Assembly (NCBI GenBank): GCA_002573605.1
Contig: PDNA01000086.1
Location: forward strand, 62,001 to 126,000
Length of the DNA stretch: 64,000 bases
Reading direction: 5' to 3'
Source of the DNA: Polytolypa hystricis UAMH7299
Taxonomy: Eukaryota > Ascomycota > Eurotiomycetes > Onygenales
Shown here: piece after piece, positions 11,381 to 23,261 of the stretch
Position numbering within the stretch: the first letter of the stretch is position 1
Layout: each line of letters opens with the position of its first letter
Made by a program: the position numbers and the translations under genes
The notes under the pieces: model-generated
Database searches by the model: none
What the model was told of the DNA's origin: nothing
What the model saw: the letters and a program-made list of their open reading frames with translations, nothing else

Positions 11381-11867
11381 ATGGTTGTCTACTACACCAT
11401 TGCCGGCCGCAAATTCGGCTCTCACGTCGTATGTCGTCCCCTCCCCTCCGACACCGTTTGCACAGGCTCGATGCTGCTCCCGGGCATTGCGGCGCATCCC
11501 AGTTTCCATAACACTTGCGGGTATAATTTTGAAAAATGGGGGGCTAACTCAATTCTTCTTTCTAGCTCTCAATGGGTGTCTTGGGCTCCGCATTCCTCGG
11601 AGGCTACCTCGCGGTTGGCGGCAGCACTGATAAGACCCAACCCCCTCCGATCAAGGCCAGCAGCAAAGATGAGGAGCAATTCATCCAGTATGATATTATT
11701 TCCTCCCTATACTTCCGCCCCGCCCACGCGTCTGGCCTTCTCTACTTAATATCGCACCCCCGCCCGTCGTTTAACATTGAGCTATAACTGACTCTTATAC
11801 TTGTTCAATCAGGGATTTCCTGAAAAGCATGGAGGCGGAGGAGAAGAAGGAGAAACAAGCGCAATAG
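11381..11867 (+). CDS. ATP19: mitochondrial F1Fo ATP synthase subunit k (Atp19)
   Basis: Three small exons (11381-11428, 11566-11687, 11813-11867) total 225 nt, giving 74 residues, the usual size for this subunit. Sequence landmarks are MVVYYTIAGRKFGSH, a single membrane helix LSMGVLGSAFLGGYLAVGG, then PPIKASSKDEEQFIQDFLK and a charged tail. Subunit k is a small accessory subunit of the membrane part of the ATP synthase, linked to dimerisation of the complex in the inner membrane. The start is fixed by the conserved MVVYY beginning and a good context (CACAATGG). Intron 1 has a GCTAAC branch-point-like motif about 20 nt before its TAG acceptor. Confidence 0.93.
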
Positions 11868-12673
11868 GCCTTTTCCGTCCGTGTTTACTAGATCTGTGAA
11901 ATACATTTCTTTTCTCTCATTCTGAATGTATATTTCGATATATTTATATATCATGTTTTCGATGTGCCATCGTGTCGAACCTTTGATCACAAACCATCCC
12001 ATGGCCAAGCTCAGTGGGCCAATCTCCGCAATATTTCTTGGACGACTGGCGAGGTCTGGGGAAAGATACGGCAAAGCAACTGGAAGGCAGTTATAAAGGA
12101 GATGGTTGTATTATCCTACTTGGGAGAGGCGTGTATAAATTCCGTTTCATGGGCGAATCAGTGTTCCATATCTTGCCCTACTCCATCTATTTTCGGAAAC
12201 CCATACGAATACGGAGTTCCGAATATATTGGGTTAGCGCGTCATCACGCCCCATTCCTGGTCAAATCGTTCAAACATGGTTTTAAAGAGTGTTATCCCGG
12301 CTGCCAGCGCTAGTATATCCATCATTATTTCCCACCTCTCTCCTATGTTTTCCCTTACGGTCCAAGCCATTCTACCATCTAAGCTCTCGAACAGCTAAAT
12401 ATGGGAGGGCACTCTCGGTCGTACTGCCGGGACTTCCGCTTTAGGTATCCTCCTCGCGTACTAAAGTCTTTCAAGCACTGCACCTTAAGATACCTATACT
12501 TTTTCCTTGGAAGAACTGGGATCAAACCCTCTGTAATGCAATGCTAATTTTTTTGCAGCATACAATCTTGGGGCCAATAACAAGGATACGAATGCAACTA
12601 ACATATTCACAAACAGATCATTAAGGATAACACGTTCACTCTCCCCAACTCCAATCCATACAAGTCTTAGAGA
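11868..12673. other. convergent 3' intergenic region
   Basis: About 0.8 kb between the ends of ATP19 and the acyltransferase-family gene. Short open frames at 11964-12313 show no family features. Nothing else was recognised. Confidence 0.5.
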
Positions 12674-14259
12674 TCAAGGAGATAACTCGAAGGCTTCCTC
12701 CGGCTCAACCGGTCTACCAATCTTCACCCTCGCCTTCCTCGCGACCAAATCCATCATAATGCTAAACAGCGTTTCTGTAGGGTACTTCTCCGTCGCTACA
12801 CGACAAATTGCAGTCGGATACCCCTGCTCATCTTTGAGCATATCCCCTACCGTTTCCAAACTTGGACCCGATGTACAAGCTGCAACCAGCTCCCGAATCC
12901 GCGCTAATCTCGGCACGCTATCTGGCAAGTAGAGAATCGACTCTGCGCCCCCACTATGCTTGTGCACGAAGTGGTTTGTATGCGTAACTACACCGGGTAC
13001 CGGCTCGACTCCTTCATCACCCATATGCAACTGGACGATATCGTTAGCAGAGCACTCCAGCCCCGTACCGCCCGTCTCATCCGCGACAAGGATATGGCAG
13101 GCGGACGCAACGCCATATTTGCACAACATCTCCACAGCGTCGGAGCGAGATGGACTCTCTAGCGCCGCGCGAAGGGCCAGATGACACGGCAGCTTGTTGA
13201 ACTCGACACCGGCGGATTTTATAGCGTTTAGAGTCACGCCCACGCCGTGGCTGTTTAGTCCGATTTTCCCGATGATTCCTGCTTCGGTTATCATGTGGAT
13301 GTGGGGCTTGGTGGTGGAGGAGGTAGTGGTGTCCGGGTTTGGTTGGCGGATGTGGAGGGATATCAGGTTTGGCGCTTGTTTGGCATTCCACTATAAGTTA
13401 TATAGAAGTGGTGAGTCCAGTTATTTTGTTTCCTCTCACGTCGTCCTCCTTTGTAGGATAGGGAGGGGAAAAGGGAAAGAGGGAAGAATGGGGGGGTTGA
13501 TGTACTTACATCCCAGTTCTGAGCTAGATAGCTATCATCCACATGCTTCCAGGATAGAGCAGTGCAACCATCGTTGAACATGCCATAGGCAATCTCAGTG
13601 CGCACATTTAACGCAAGGATGGATTCCACGTCCACATTGGCACCTTGCGCAATGCCTTGAGTTGTGTGCGGTTAGGTCAGCTTTTTCTTTTTTTAGGAAT
13701 AAACCAGAGCTTTTCTGTAATTGTTGCGCCAACAGAACGGGATAGATGGATATAGGATTTGCTTCGGAAAAAGAAACTCACCCCTTATCTCCTGCACAAA
13801 CCGCGGGAACTCCGTCTCGAGAAACGGGACAAATTTGACAGCAGTCTGACATACTTGTTCCCACGTCATAGAACAATCGTGTTTGAAGAGGCCTCTATAG
13901 AATCCGAGACTCCCGTGGATCTCGTCTCTCGCTTGTTCGCCATGTTGGAGGCCGATCTCGTACGAAGTCGTCCCCTCACAGGAAATAGATCGCATTTTGC
14001 CCATTTTTCTTCTTTGCCCTTTTTTGATGATACCTTGGTATTTCAAATTCTGTGGTGGCGGTGGTGGTGGTGTACCAGCAGTGTTATTATTGCGTTGCTG
14101 AGCATCCCGATTATTATTACTCCCGTAGAGAGAAGAAGTATGATGAAATCCCCTCGTATAAGCGCTCTTCGGGCCGATTATTAGTATATTTTGGTGTCCT
14201 CCTCGGCTTCCCAGACGTATAGACGTTGCCCGCGCTATCGCCGGCCATAATACTTTCAT
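12674..14259 (-). CDS. acyl-CoA:isopenicillin-N acyltransferase-like protein (peptidase C45 family), N-terminally extended
   Basis: Three exons (13782-14259, 13510-13655, 12674-13390) total 1341 nt, giving 446 residues. The core matches the AAT/IAT (C45) fold: MRSISCEGTTSYEIGLQHG from residue 89, then EIRGIAQGANVDVESILALN, NVRTEIAYG, and FNDGCTALSW with Cys190 at the position of the autoprocessing nucleophile, followed by AQNWDWNAKQ. In penicillin producers this enzyme self-cleaves before that Cys and swaps the isopenicillin N side chain. Relatives such as AatB are widespread in fungi that make no penicillin. The C-terminus is ELSP, without a peroxisomal PTS1 tripeptide. The open exon continues 88 codons upstream of the core, starting MKVLWPAIARATSIRLGSRG with no acidic residue until D52 and a plausible RGFHHTSS cleavage region. 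Use of M86/M89 is the alternative start. No penicillin genes are nearby. The first intron's acceptor is AAG, slightly unusual. Confidence 0.88.
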
Positions 14260-15573
14260 GCTTTTTTTTAATCCTTTTCCCCGCAGTTTCCACTCGGGTC
14301 GATCGTTTCCTGGGGTGGGTGGGGAGGGAAATGTTGGAATTAAGTAAAGATTTTAGACTTCGCCACTTCCTGCTGGTATTTTTTTTTAATCGGGTTATGG
14401 GTAGCTGGTTTCTTGTTTTGTTTTTTATAGATGAAATTGCTTCCATTATTGGAGTTATTAACCATTTCGTCATATATAGAGAAATATCCCGGTACCTCTC
14501 GACATCCCGAGCAAGTCTACAATGGCGACGGGCTGACTGCTAGTCCTTAAGTGGAACCAGAAAGTTATAAGCAATTATATCCCTAGCGTACAGTCGTTCA
14601 TACTCCGGGGCTTTGGCGTCGGAAGATGCAGAAGCTTTGATGCTTATTTTCTGTCTATGATAAACGGCCAACTGGGGATCTCCTAGTATGAAATCTGCCC
14701 ATCCTCAAGGAGAATAAGCAATTTTTTGGACGGCAATAGCCAATGGATTTCTGCAAAAATCGCGATGGTGCCCAAAGTACCTATTAGCACAATTCGTTTA
14801 ACGCCGTTCAAGGCGTTCCCTGAGGTTAGAAGTCAAGGGTACAGAGGTAGGTGTTCAGAATGTATCTCAGAATTGGCTTCCAAGTGCATCGCCCGAGTTG
14901 GGTGGGAGGCTTAGAGCTAGACATTTGCCAAGTTCATTGTATATTTAGGAATCCCAGTTCATGCAAACACACTTACTTTTCTCCTACCTCAGCCCCAGGC
15001 AGCCGGGCACGTATGGAGCCACAAACTGATTCCCGAAGCAAAGCATTACCGTATCCAAGGCGCTGCGCCGTTGACGCTCCCAACGAGCAGATAAAACACC
15101 TCACAAACCCATATGTGAAACAGCGCAAGGGTTTCTATGAGCTATCATTGACCACTTGCGATCATTGCCATGCCGTGATCTTCCAGGATAGGCGTCAACG
15201 CGCATAATTGGTAAGGGAGGGCTCATGTTAATAAAAAGTATATGCTGTTCATAGTACGAAGTAGCAATAGATGAAATAACTTCAAAGTTTTTAACGCAAA
15301 GAATAACAAGCCCGCTTAGCGCTTGAAGTAATAGAACTACCAATCAGAGAGCCCAAAATAACCGCGCTTTGGTCTGTTACGTAAGACATACTATTTCGGA
15401 CTCGAAGTGCGTGAAGTTGTCGTTACAATTTTGTGCTGCGCAAAGACACAGTCCAGTCCAGCATGGGAAGGTTGTTGTACGCAGTTGGGAACACCAGATG
15501 AGCTCTCATACTTTTCTTGGCTCAAAAATCTAGTCTGCAGCCTGTGCACGAACCTCATTCAGTAACGGATCCC
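14260..15573. other. divergent intergenic region
   Basis: 1.3 kb between the starts of the acyltransferase-family gene (minus) and the holo-ACP synthase gene (plus). Small open frames such as 14851-15207 show no recognisable domain. The 57 nt before the chosen PPT2 start stay open in frame but contain no ATG. Confidence 0.5.
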
Positions 15574-16047
15574 ATGAAGCTCGCTCCCTTCCCTTTCGCT
15601 CTCAATGTCGGCACCGATATCGTTCATCTGCCAAGGATCATCCGTTTAATCAATCGTCCCGCCTCCCAGAATAGCCAAGGAAATGCCTACCTCAATCGAT
15701 TTACCCGTCGTATACTCTGTGACCAAGAGCAAAATGCATTTCGTGTGAGATTTGGGGACCTTGATGGGTGCGGGGAGAAACGAAGCCCTACGCAGACAAC
15801 AGAAATCGCGAGATGGCTAGCGGGCCGTTTTGCGTCAAAGGAAGCTGCAAAGAAAGCCGCTCCGGGAGGTGCGGCCGCTGTTGGCTGGAAGGACGTCATG
15901 GTGAGGGTGGAGAGCAATGGAAGTGGGAGGCCAGAAGTAATATATTTGAAGGAAGGTGGCTCGAGAGGAGAGCTTGGAAAGCTATCTATCTCCCATGATG
16001 GCGATTATGTGATCGCAACAGTCATAGCAGCTTCGCCTAATGGCTGA
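15574..16047 (+). CDS. PPT2: holo-[acyl-carrier-protein] synthase, AcpS type (mitochondrial)
   Basis: A single exon of 157 residues moves 4'-phosphopantetheine from CoA to an acyl-carrier protein. It has both AcpS signatures: NVGTDIVHLPRI near the N-terminus (metal-binding Asp15) and WLAGRFASKEAAKKA (Glu90, Lys89). The length fits trimeric AcpS/Ppt2 rather than the larger Sfp/Lys5 class. In fungi the AcpS-type enzyme serves the mitochondrial ACP, needed for lipoate synthesis and complex I assembly, so a mitochondrial site is expected from family knowledge. The N-terminus (MKLAPFPFALN) is too short to show a clear presequence. The start at 15574 is the only ATG before the signature in this frame. 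A Gly/Asp-rich insert (GDLDGCGEKRSP) lies between the motifs. Confidence 0.92.
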   Translation: MKLAPFPFALNVGTDIVHLPRIIRLINRPASQNSQGNAYLNRFTRRILCDQEQNAFRVRFGDLDGCGEKRSPTQTTEIARWLAGRFASKEAAKKAAPGGAAAVGWKDVMVRVESNGSGRPEVIYLKEGGSRGELGKLSISHDGDYVIATVIAASPNG

Positions 16048-17714
16048 GTACGGTTTCCGATGGCAGAGGTAGCGGTGTTGCACATGTATATGTGCTATTC
16101 ACGGACTACATATCCCGCTTAATACTGTATTATCAAGCGGCGAATGTCCCAAGCCTCGATGGCCGACCGCTCCTGCGATTTCCAGGGCATACTCGGCCGC
16201 GTTGTTCTCCAGCTCTTGCATGGCTGGGAGACCATATTGCGTGTTCTCTTGCGCCCTTCTACAAAGCCAATGATATGGTTCAACTTTTTGACGTTTTCCT
16301 GATGGGGCTATGATTCATAACTTCCTGCATAATAATAGCCGTTGTCTGGTCACTTAGGCACAATCATGCCAGTGAGAAGAAGCTGCGTGGCTGCTTTGAG
16401 GGTAGAGGGGCGACCGCTGCTCATGATAGTGCAAATCGCGCTTTAGAAATTTATGCAGGGGATGATGGAAGACAACCATAGGCAGTGGTAAAGGAGAAAT
16501 GAAATAATATATACTATAAACTATTACACATCCTTTCCCTGCGTGTCTCAGTAGTAAATGTACTCAAAGTCGAGCTGTTGATTGTATTTTGAACAAACGC
16601 TTGAGCAAATGCCTCACCGCGGCTCTAAATGTGTCCCGAAAATTATAGATTTTGAATAGATTTTCATGCAGTCATAGTCCCTTGCTCTTCCCAGTGGTGT
16701 AGGGTACACGTAAATGCCTTCCTGTGCAGCTATTGATTGCCCGCGCATCGCATCTCCGACTTTACAGTTCTACGCCATAAGTCTAGTTATATCTGCCCCA
16801 ACCACCAAACACAGAATCTACTATGAATACTATTTTACCCAATTAATCCACAAAACATAACAGTATTTATGTCAGGTGACTGTACTTCCACCCCACCCTC
16901 GACCGAGCCGAAATCAACAACAACTCCAACTTCCGCTCTCCAACTTCCTACACAACCTCATCATCTAGCACACATACGCCTGTGCTCTTCTCTATCGGCC
17001 TGCAACCAGTAGTTCTTTGGATATTGTTAAACTGTTGCTTCCCATCCTCATCAAAACTTGCCGATTCTATCCACCCATCCACTTGTGTAACGTCGCATCT
17101 TCATCTGCTGCAGCACCGGGAGCCCATTTTGGCTGTTTTCTGGCTTCTGAGTTGCTGTAGAATTTTTACCTGCTGAGAGTAGGTAGCACATACGGTGAGT
17201 CCAGCAAACTTGAATTTAAAGTGACGAATATGTCCACGTTTCCATCTACTATCCACTGTATTTTTATCTTCCCAACTGGTCATATAAAAATCTGCCATTA
17301 TCCTGCCCCTGGTCTTGTCCCACTGCTGTGTCATTGCTTGGGCTATTGTGCAATTTACATGTCAATCAGAATCACTTGACTTCGGCGCAACGCCGCTTGA
17401 AGTTATTGGTGCGTTGCATGTGCAACGTAATTCTAGTGCGAGTTTTTGGCTTGCTCGTTATATCTACGTTTTACTCCCGTTATGCATCTCGAGATTCTGA
17501 CGCGAGCCTCACCAAGTGGCCCAAGAATATGAGAACGCGCAAGACGATCACTGCAGAGCAAATGTGTTACCCGCGTAGGGTTTCAGCAAGTGAACATCCC
17601 GTACTAACATGTCAGACAGAGCTCTGAACGACAACCCGCAACGTTTAACATTCTCAACGGGGCCGTCCCACCACTTTCATCCCGCACTGAACTCCGTCCT
17701 GTTTACTAGTCAAG
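16048..17714. other. intergenic region between PPT2 and HIS2
   Basis: 1.7 kb between two same-strand genes. No family-like coding sequence, RNA gene or repeat was recognised. No TGACTCA-type amino-acid-control site was seen in the last 200 nt before HIS2. Confidence 0.5.
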
Positions 17715-18798
17715 ATGCCGTTCTCGCATCACAGCCATTCCGGTCAATTTTGTGAGGGTCATGCCAAAAACACGCTGGAAGATATCATCCAGACAGCGGT
17801 GCGGCAAAACATGCGGGTGTACGCAGTGACAGAGCACATGCCCAGGGAAGAGCAAGACTTTTACCCGGAGGAGGTTAGTTGCAGCAATATTCATTTTTAG
17901 CCATTTCTCAACAGCACCAAAGCAGCATCGGTTAACTCAGAAACCGGTATTACAGATTGAGGCCAACGGGACAGAATCAGGCTTAATTGCAAATGAAGCT
18001 GCTTTCTTCAAGGAGGCCCAACAATTACGCAGCAAATATCCATCAATCAATATTCCAATAGGATTCGAATGTGACTGGGTTCGGCCGTCCTCGTTGACTT
18101 GGATCCAGAACTCCCTAGCCAAGTTTCGGTGGGACCTTTTCGTTGGCTCTGTTCACCATGTTCATAGCGTGCCAATAGATTTTGACACACCCTTCTACCA
18201 CAAAGCGAGGCAGATATCTGGGGGCACTGATGAGCAGTTATTCGCGGATTATTTTGATGCTCAGTTTGACATGTTCAAGGCATTGAAACCCCCTGTCATT
18301 GGCCATTTTGACCTTATCCGCCTAAAAAGCGACGATCCAGAAAGAAGCTTCAAACAGTGGCCCACAGTCTGGGAAAAAATCCTGAGGAATCTGGATTTCG
18401 TGGCTGAGTATGGAGGAATCCTGGAGTTGAACTCTGCAAGTTTAAGAAAGGGGATGAGCGAGCCCTACCCCAAAGCTGAAATCTGCAAGGTAATTCTCCA
18501 TTTTCAATTTCCAGGGGTTGGAACCACATCAAGTGCTTACTATTCTGTCTAGGAGTTCTTGTCCAGGAATGGTCGATTCTGCTTATCTGATGATAGCCAC
18601 GGAATCGACCAAGTTGGCTTGAATTATCATCGTGTTCTAGAGTTTGTGGAGAGAGTTGGCATACACACCATCCATTATCTGGAGCATACTCCTAGTCAAT
18701 TGCCAGAACCCTTTGATGGCCGGTTCCCCAACACACGAGTTGAGTCTGTGACCCTTGAGGATTTAAAGAAGTTCCCATTCTGGACTCAGGCTCCGTAA
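17715..18798 (+). CDS. HIS2: histidinol-phosphatase, PHP family
   Basis: Three exons (17715-17873, 17956-18489, 18553-18798) total 939 nt, giving 312 residues, close to the family's length. The enzyme removes phosphate from L-histidinol phosphate in histidine biosynthesis, in the cytosol. PHP metal-site motifs are visible: HHSHSG at residues 5-10, VTEHMPR, GFECDW, GSVHHVHSVPIDFD, IGHFDLIR and, in the last exon, LSDDSHG. The helix around LELNSASLR also fits. Both introns are short and canonical (82 and 63 nt). The start is the first ATG of the frame, in good context (AAGATGC). The gene stands alone. Confidence 0.94.
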
Positions 18799-21216
18799 CT
18801 GGTGTCGCATGACATCCGAACCAGGGGTTTTTTCGTTTGTGTAGTTGCACTATCTAACCTCCAATAACCGAACGAATCAAGATATCCCTCTATTAACTTT
18901 CTCTGAACTTTTTTAAGCCGCTTGATGCACCTTACCCTATCATTTCAGTATTAGAACTTGTCGGGGTTCATCCAAGATCGCTATGTTCCAAGTGAAGGCT
19001 TTCGTTCCTGCTGCTATATCCTTGTCACTCAGATCCAAGTAAGCTGTGGCGAATAATTTTTCATATGCGCATACAGCGCGAGGAAAATCACTAACATCCA
19101 TCGCCTTTACCGCAGTTGCCGAATTAAAAAAAAAAAATTAAAAAAAATAAAAAGAACAAATGGTTTTGGTAATGAAGCATCGTTCCACCAGCTTCGTCAT
19201 CCTGCAAGCGGGGAGGCATATGCACAGCACGTGGTGAGGCTGAATAAAAGATAGGATTGCAACAGTTACAACGTGATAGATGATTTTCCGTTTTGAAGCC
19301 TCGGTATAAGGCCTACAAGCAAGCCTCAATATATATGTCCAAAAAGTATCACGAAGTTGTTTCAAAATCGATGATTTGCCGAGCGGATCAAAATGCGGAA
19401 GCGGGAAAAGCCTCGTAAGCTACAAAAAAGAAAAAAAGATTCAGCAGTTTATGACCTTTTCGTTTTTCTGGCGCGACATGTGGTCCTTTTTCTGCGCCTA
19501 ACACTGGTGGTATCATCGGTGTTCCCTGCGTGCATCTGCATATGTAAACGGCCCGCCTACACGTCTTTGGACCAGACAAGCCGCATCGATGCCCTGTCGT
19601 TAATATTTTTCTGCAACACATAGATCCTCGCAGCTAAAATTTGCATTTCCCCCCATGCACGCCTTCTTTTTATTTACTTTCCCCTTTTTTGTTTGGTTGT
19701 ACATACACTCAGCTACTGCAGTTAATTCTGCATGGTCACTCTCACAACTGCCTTGTCCCACGGCTCAAATGCACATTTGTGGAACGAAAGGCAAAGATTG
19801 GCTAGAGTTAAAGTTTGGTTTTCACTTATTGTCAGTTATCACAACATTTTTACTTTGCTTGAATCGAAACAATATCACATGTGTTGGCATTTTTGGAAAA
19901 GCGTGAGTTTTCGGCTGCTTCAGATGCCTTGGTAGTTGGCCAGGCATTGCTTGTCCGTTCCTGTATCATCTCATTTCTGCCTGAGCAGCATACCTTTCCC
20001 CCTGTGAGATCCACTGGTAGATAACCCCAACTCTACTCCTTGCATTTCTTCATAGGAACATTTTCTTCAACATCTATACCTTGGAGGCCATAAACCTCAA
20101 ACGCCTATCTCTCACCTTGCGTCCTGATCCGGCCCTTATTCGGGCCCACCACTTACCACTCTCAAACAGATGCCCTAATTCTGCAACTTTGAATCTCTTA
20201 TTAATTCTTTTCGTTATTATTTGCCGGGGGGCTGGTGGAAAAAAAGGTCGCCGAACCTCTCTTAACCTACATACATAACAATAGCGCCACTGCATACGCC
20301 TGCTGCATCATGTCATATGCATGAACATTTGGACCAGCTCAATCGCTGCCAGGTGTTTGCATTAGCATATGTGCCACTGATCTGCCGTTACATCGAGGGG
20401 GCGTGTGCGCACGTGTGTTTATAGATGAAACGTGCCTTTAGGTAGAGGCTTGAGGGAGTTGTGTGTAGTTGGTTGGTAAATTTCTAGGGCAACGGCGATT
20501 TGATATGTAGATATGTCTGTATAGAGTTCATGTAACTACATGTACGTACATACATGCATGCATACGTACAAAAAGGGGGTTACCCGAAAAGCTGCTGCTA
20601 CCTGGGCTGGAATGATGTAGATGCAAATGTAAATGTAGAAAACCTCTTATATCCTATTTTATTACATTCTCTTCTTTTTTTTTGTCACTCTTCAGGGACC
20701 CCTACCTTTCTTTTCATCAACCCCAAGGAAGTGAGGCCAGTTACTCTGGCTAAGAAAATAACAGAAAGAAAAAAGGAAGGAGAATGCAGTACTTGACCTT
20801 TCCTATATAGCGTTCCTTTTTTCTCCCTTCTTCTCCCATTCCCTTCCCGTCCCCTTCCAATAAGAATCTAACGCTGAAGTTCCAGGCGCCAGCTAAAAAA
20901 AGTAGCCCCTTTTAAAGTTATCACCACCCCTTCCCCCCTTCCCCACCCATCATAGGGCTGATAAGCAGAGGTGAAGACTACGGGGTTCCCTTCCTCATCC
21001 GTGCATCGGGTTGTCCGAATTTTTGCGGAGTCTAGTCCGTGGTAGTAAGTGCCATGGGCATATAGCAAAGGGGGGAATGCCCGGTACTTTGTTTCTTTTC
21101 TTTTCTTATATTGAGTAATCCCTCAGGTCTATGGAATGGGGGAACAGGGACGGGGAGATAAAAAAAAAACTACAGAGTATATATGAAGAAATAAATACTT
21201 CCCATCCCAACCCAGC

Positions 21217-21244
21217 CCGGCCGGCCGGCCGGCCGGTCGGCCGG
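21217..21244. repeat. CCGG tandem tract, self-complementary
   Basis: About six CCGG units with one TCGG variant form a GC-only, self-pairing island inside AT-rich intergenic sequence. Confidence 0.95.
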
Positions 21245-21625
21245 TTAAACTTCATTTTTTCTATAGCTAGGTAGGTTTTGATGTGACACGACCCCCTGAA
21301 AAAAAGTTTTTGTTAGAAGCGGGATAGCCGCGGGGAAAGAAAACTGATATCAGCGGAATTCCCTCCGTTGCCCTTGTCCCTTTCTTTTCTGTTTCCCTGT
21401 CCATCCCGGGGATGCATGGAGAAAAAAAAAGAAGATGGACTCTATACTATACCTACAAGGTAGTCCCGGCAAAGGGGTATTAACTACTCCACAACTTGAA
21501 GTTAATGCACGGCCTCTGGGTGAGGAATATATATATACTAAAAAACGAAAATATAAAATAAACAAAACTGTGGGCCCCAAACCTCAATTTTCGGCTTATA
21601 TTGTTTCATTTTATGTGTCCACCCA

Positions 21626-21658
21626 CCTAGGGTATGTACCTTACTTAGGTACCCTAGG
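21626..21658. repeat. inverted repeat, 9-bp arms
   Basis: CCTAGGGTA at 21626-21634 is matched exactly by TACCCTAGG at 21650-21658 across a 15-nt spacer. The right arm overlaps a second palindrome, ACCCTAGGGT. Confidence 0.9.
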
Positions 21659-23246
21659 GTACATATATGCAGGGTGTTCTTTAAAAAAAAAAGTGGATTT
21701 AACTAAAATTCTTGGGATCGAACGGTGGAGACAAGAAGATGACAAGAAGGAAGAGGAGCGAGTACAGGCCCTGGCAAAGAAGAAAAAAAAGAAGAGGGAA
21801 AATGGATTCCCCCTTCTAAGTGAGGCTCTCTCTGTCTGCTGTAGTCCCGGTAGACCGCGTCGCTCCGCTCCCGGCGAAGTATGTGCCAAGTATGCGCTGT
21901 ACATATATACATAAACGTGGTGGAACCAGCCCCGTATGGGGGGATGAGTATGCATATGGACGGGCCACCGGGTTGGTCTCACTTGGCTCCGTGGGGTTGT
22001 ACATGTAGATATAGTTGCCATGAGAAAGGTAAGGGGGAAGGTGGGAGGTATATATTCTTTATATCAGGGTGCTTGCTTTTGGTAGGAGGCGTTTTTTTCC
22101 TTCTTTTTTTAAGGGCATTCGCTCACGGAGAATTAAATTGTCCTTGTCTTCTTCCTTTTTCCCCCTTTTTTTAGTATTTATTCTGTTTGTTCCTGATACA
22201 TTATCTCCTACTGCCTGGCCCCCACCCCCCCACAATCCCGAAACCAGACAGATCATCTTTTTTTGGTCCAAGTCTCAATCTATACGACATAATGAAGGGA
22301 GTTTATGAAAAGAAAAAGTTTTAATGGGCGGGAAATTTTATGGGATATCTACAGAGAAACCGAGAACTGAGAACGGAATAATTCATCCCCGCCAGTAACA
22401 GAGTAGTAGGAGGTGCTTTTTTCCCGTGCCCATACAGCACTAGAGAAAGACGGGGAAATGGATAAAAACCCCTATATGCTCCGTAAAGAGCTGCGGGAGA
22501 TATAGGAGAGAGAGAGAAAAAAGAAGATAATGTAGTTGGCTTAGTTTGGTAGTCTCATTAATATTAGACTACGGACCAGGTCGGGGAAACAGTTGACAGA
22601 TCAGAAACTTCCAACCCGGCCCATAAGTAGCAGAATGTAAAACAGTTCCTTAAGATATCTTTCGGGGATGTATACATAGTACACATATTATCTATATGTA
22701 AAAAATTTATAGACGTCTCTCAATTCTCATAAGCGAGATGAAAATGAAAAGATTCCTTCAATTCGGTGGGCAATATGGCCGTAAACGAGAGGGTGTGAAT
22801 TTAGATTTTGATATATGATATATGTGACGCACGGAGCTTTCTATGACGCGTGGACCTTTTAATGAATTGTTTTAAACTCTCTTTTTTTTTTAAAGGCACA
22901 CGTCTCCTGCAAATCTCGGGTCTTATGTCTCGGTTTGTGGGAAAGGAATTCAATTGGGTAGTTCCATCTTGTTGGTCTATCCAGAGATATGGGAGCGAGG
23001 TGGTGGGGGGAAGAGGAGTAGTTAAGGTCCATCAAAGAAAAAACCTTGAATCTTGACAAGGAATGTATGTAGAGATTGTTGGCCTAGACCTTCTTCTAGA
23101 GATTCTGAGACATTTTGATAGCTATGTATAGTTTTTAAAGTTTTATGCCATCTCTCACTCTCTGGTTTGTTTGTCAAGAGCCGCGTTTCTTGCTTCAAAT
23201 GACTGAAACACAACTTAAAATAAGTGGACTAGGTGGGTTTTGTTTG

Positions 23247-23261
23247 GTGTGTGTGTGTGTG
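23247..23261 (+). repeat. (GT)n microsatellite
   Basis: A short uninterrupted GT run in intergenic DNA. Confidence 0.9.

Noticed and set aside
12674..14259. Penicillin acyltransferase (penDE) proper
   Set aside because: No peroxisomal C-terminal tripeptide and no pcbAB or pcbC neighbours; it fits the broader C45/AatB-like group better.
15517..15573. Longer N-terminus for the holo-ACP synthase starting at 15517
   Set aside because: The apparent start codon is TTG. The first ATG in frame is 15574, directly before the GTDIV signature.
21641..22021. 126-codon minus-strand frame in the gene-free tract
   Set aside because: It contains poly-Phe and poly-Ser from homopolymer runs and is overlapped by open frames on both strands; no motif.
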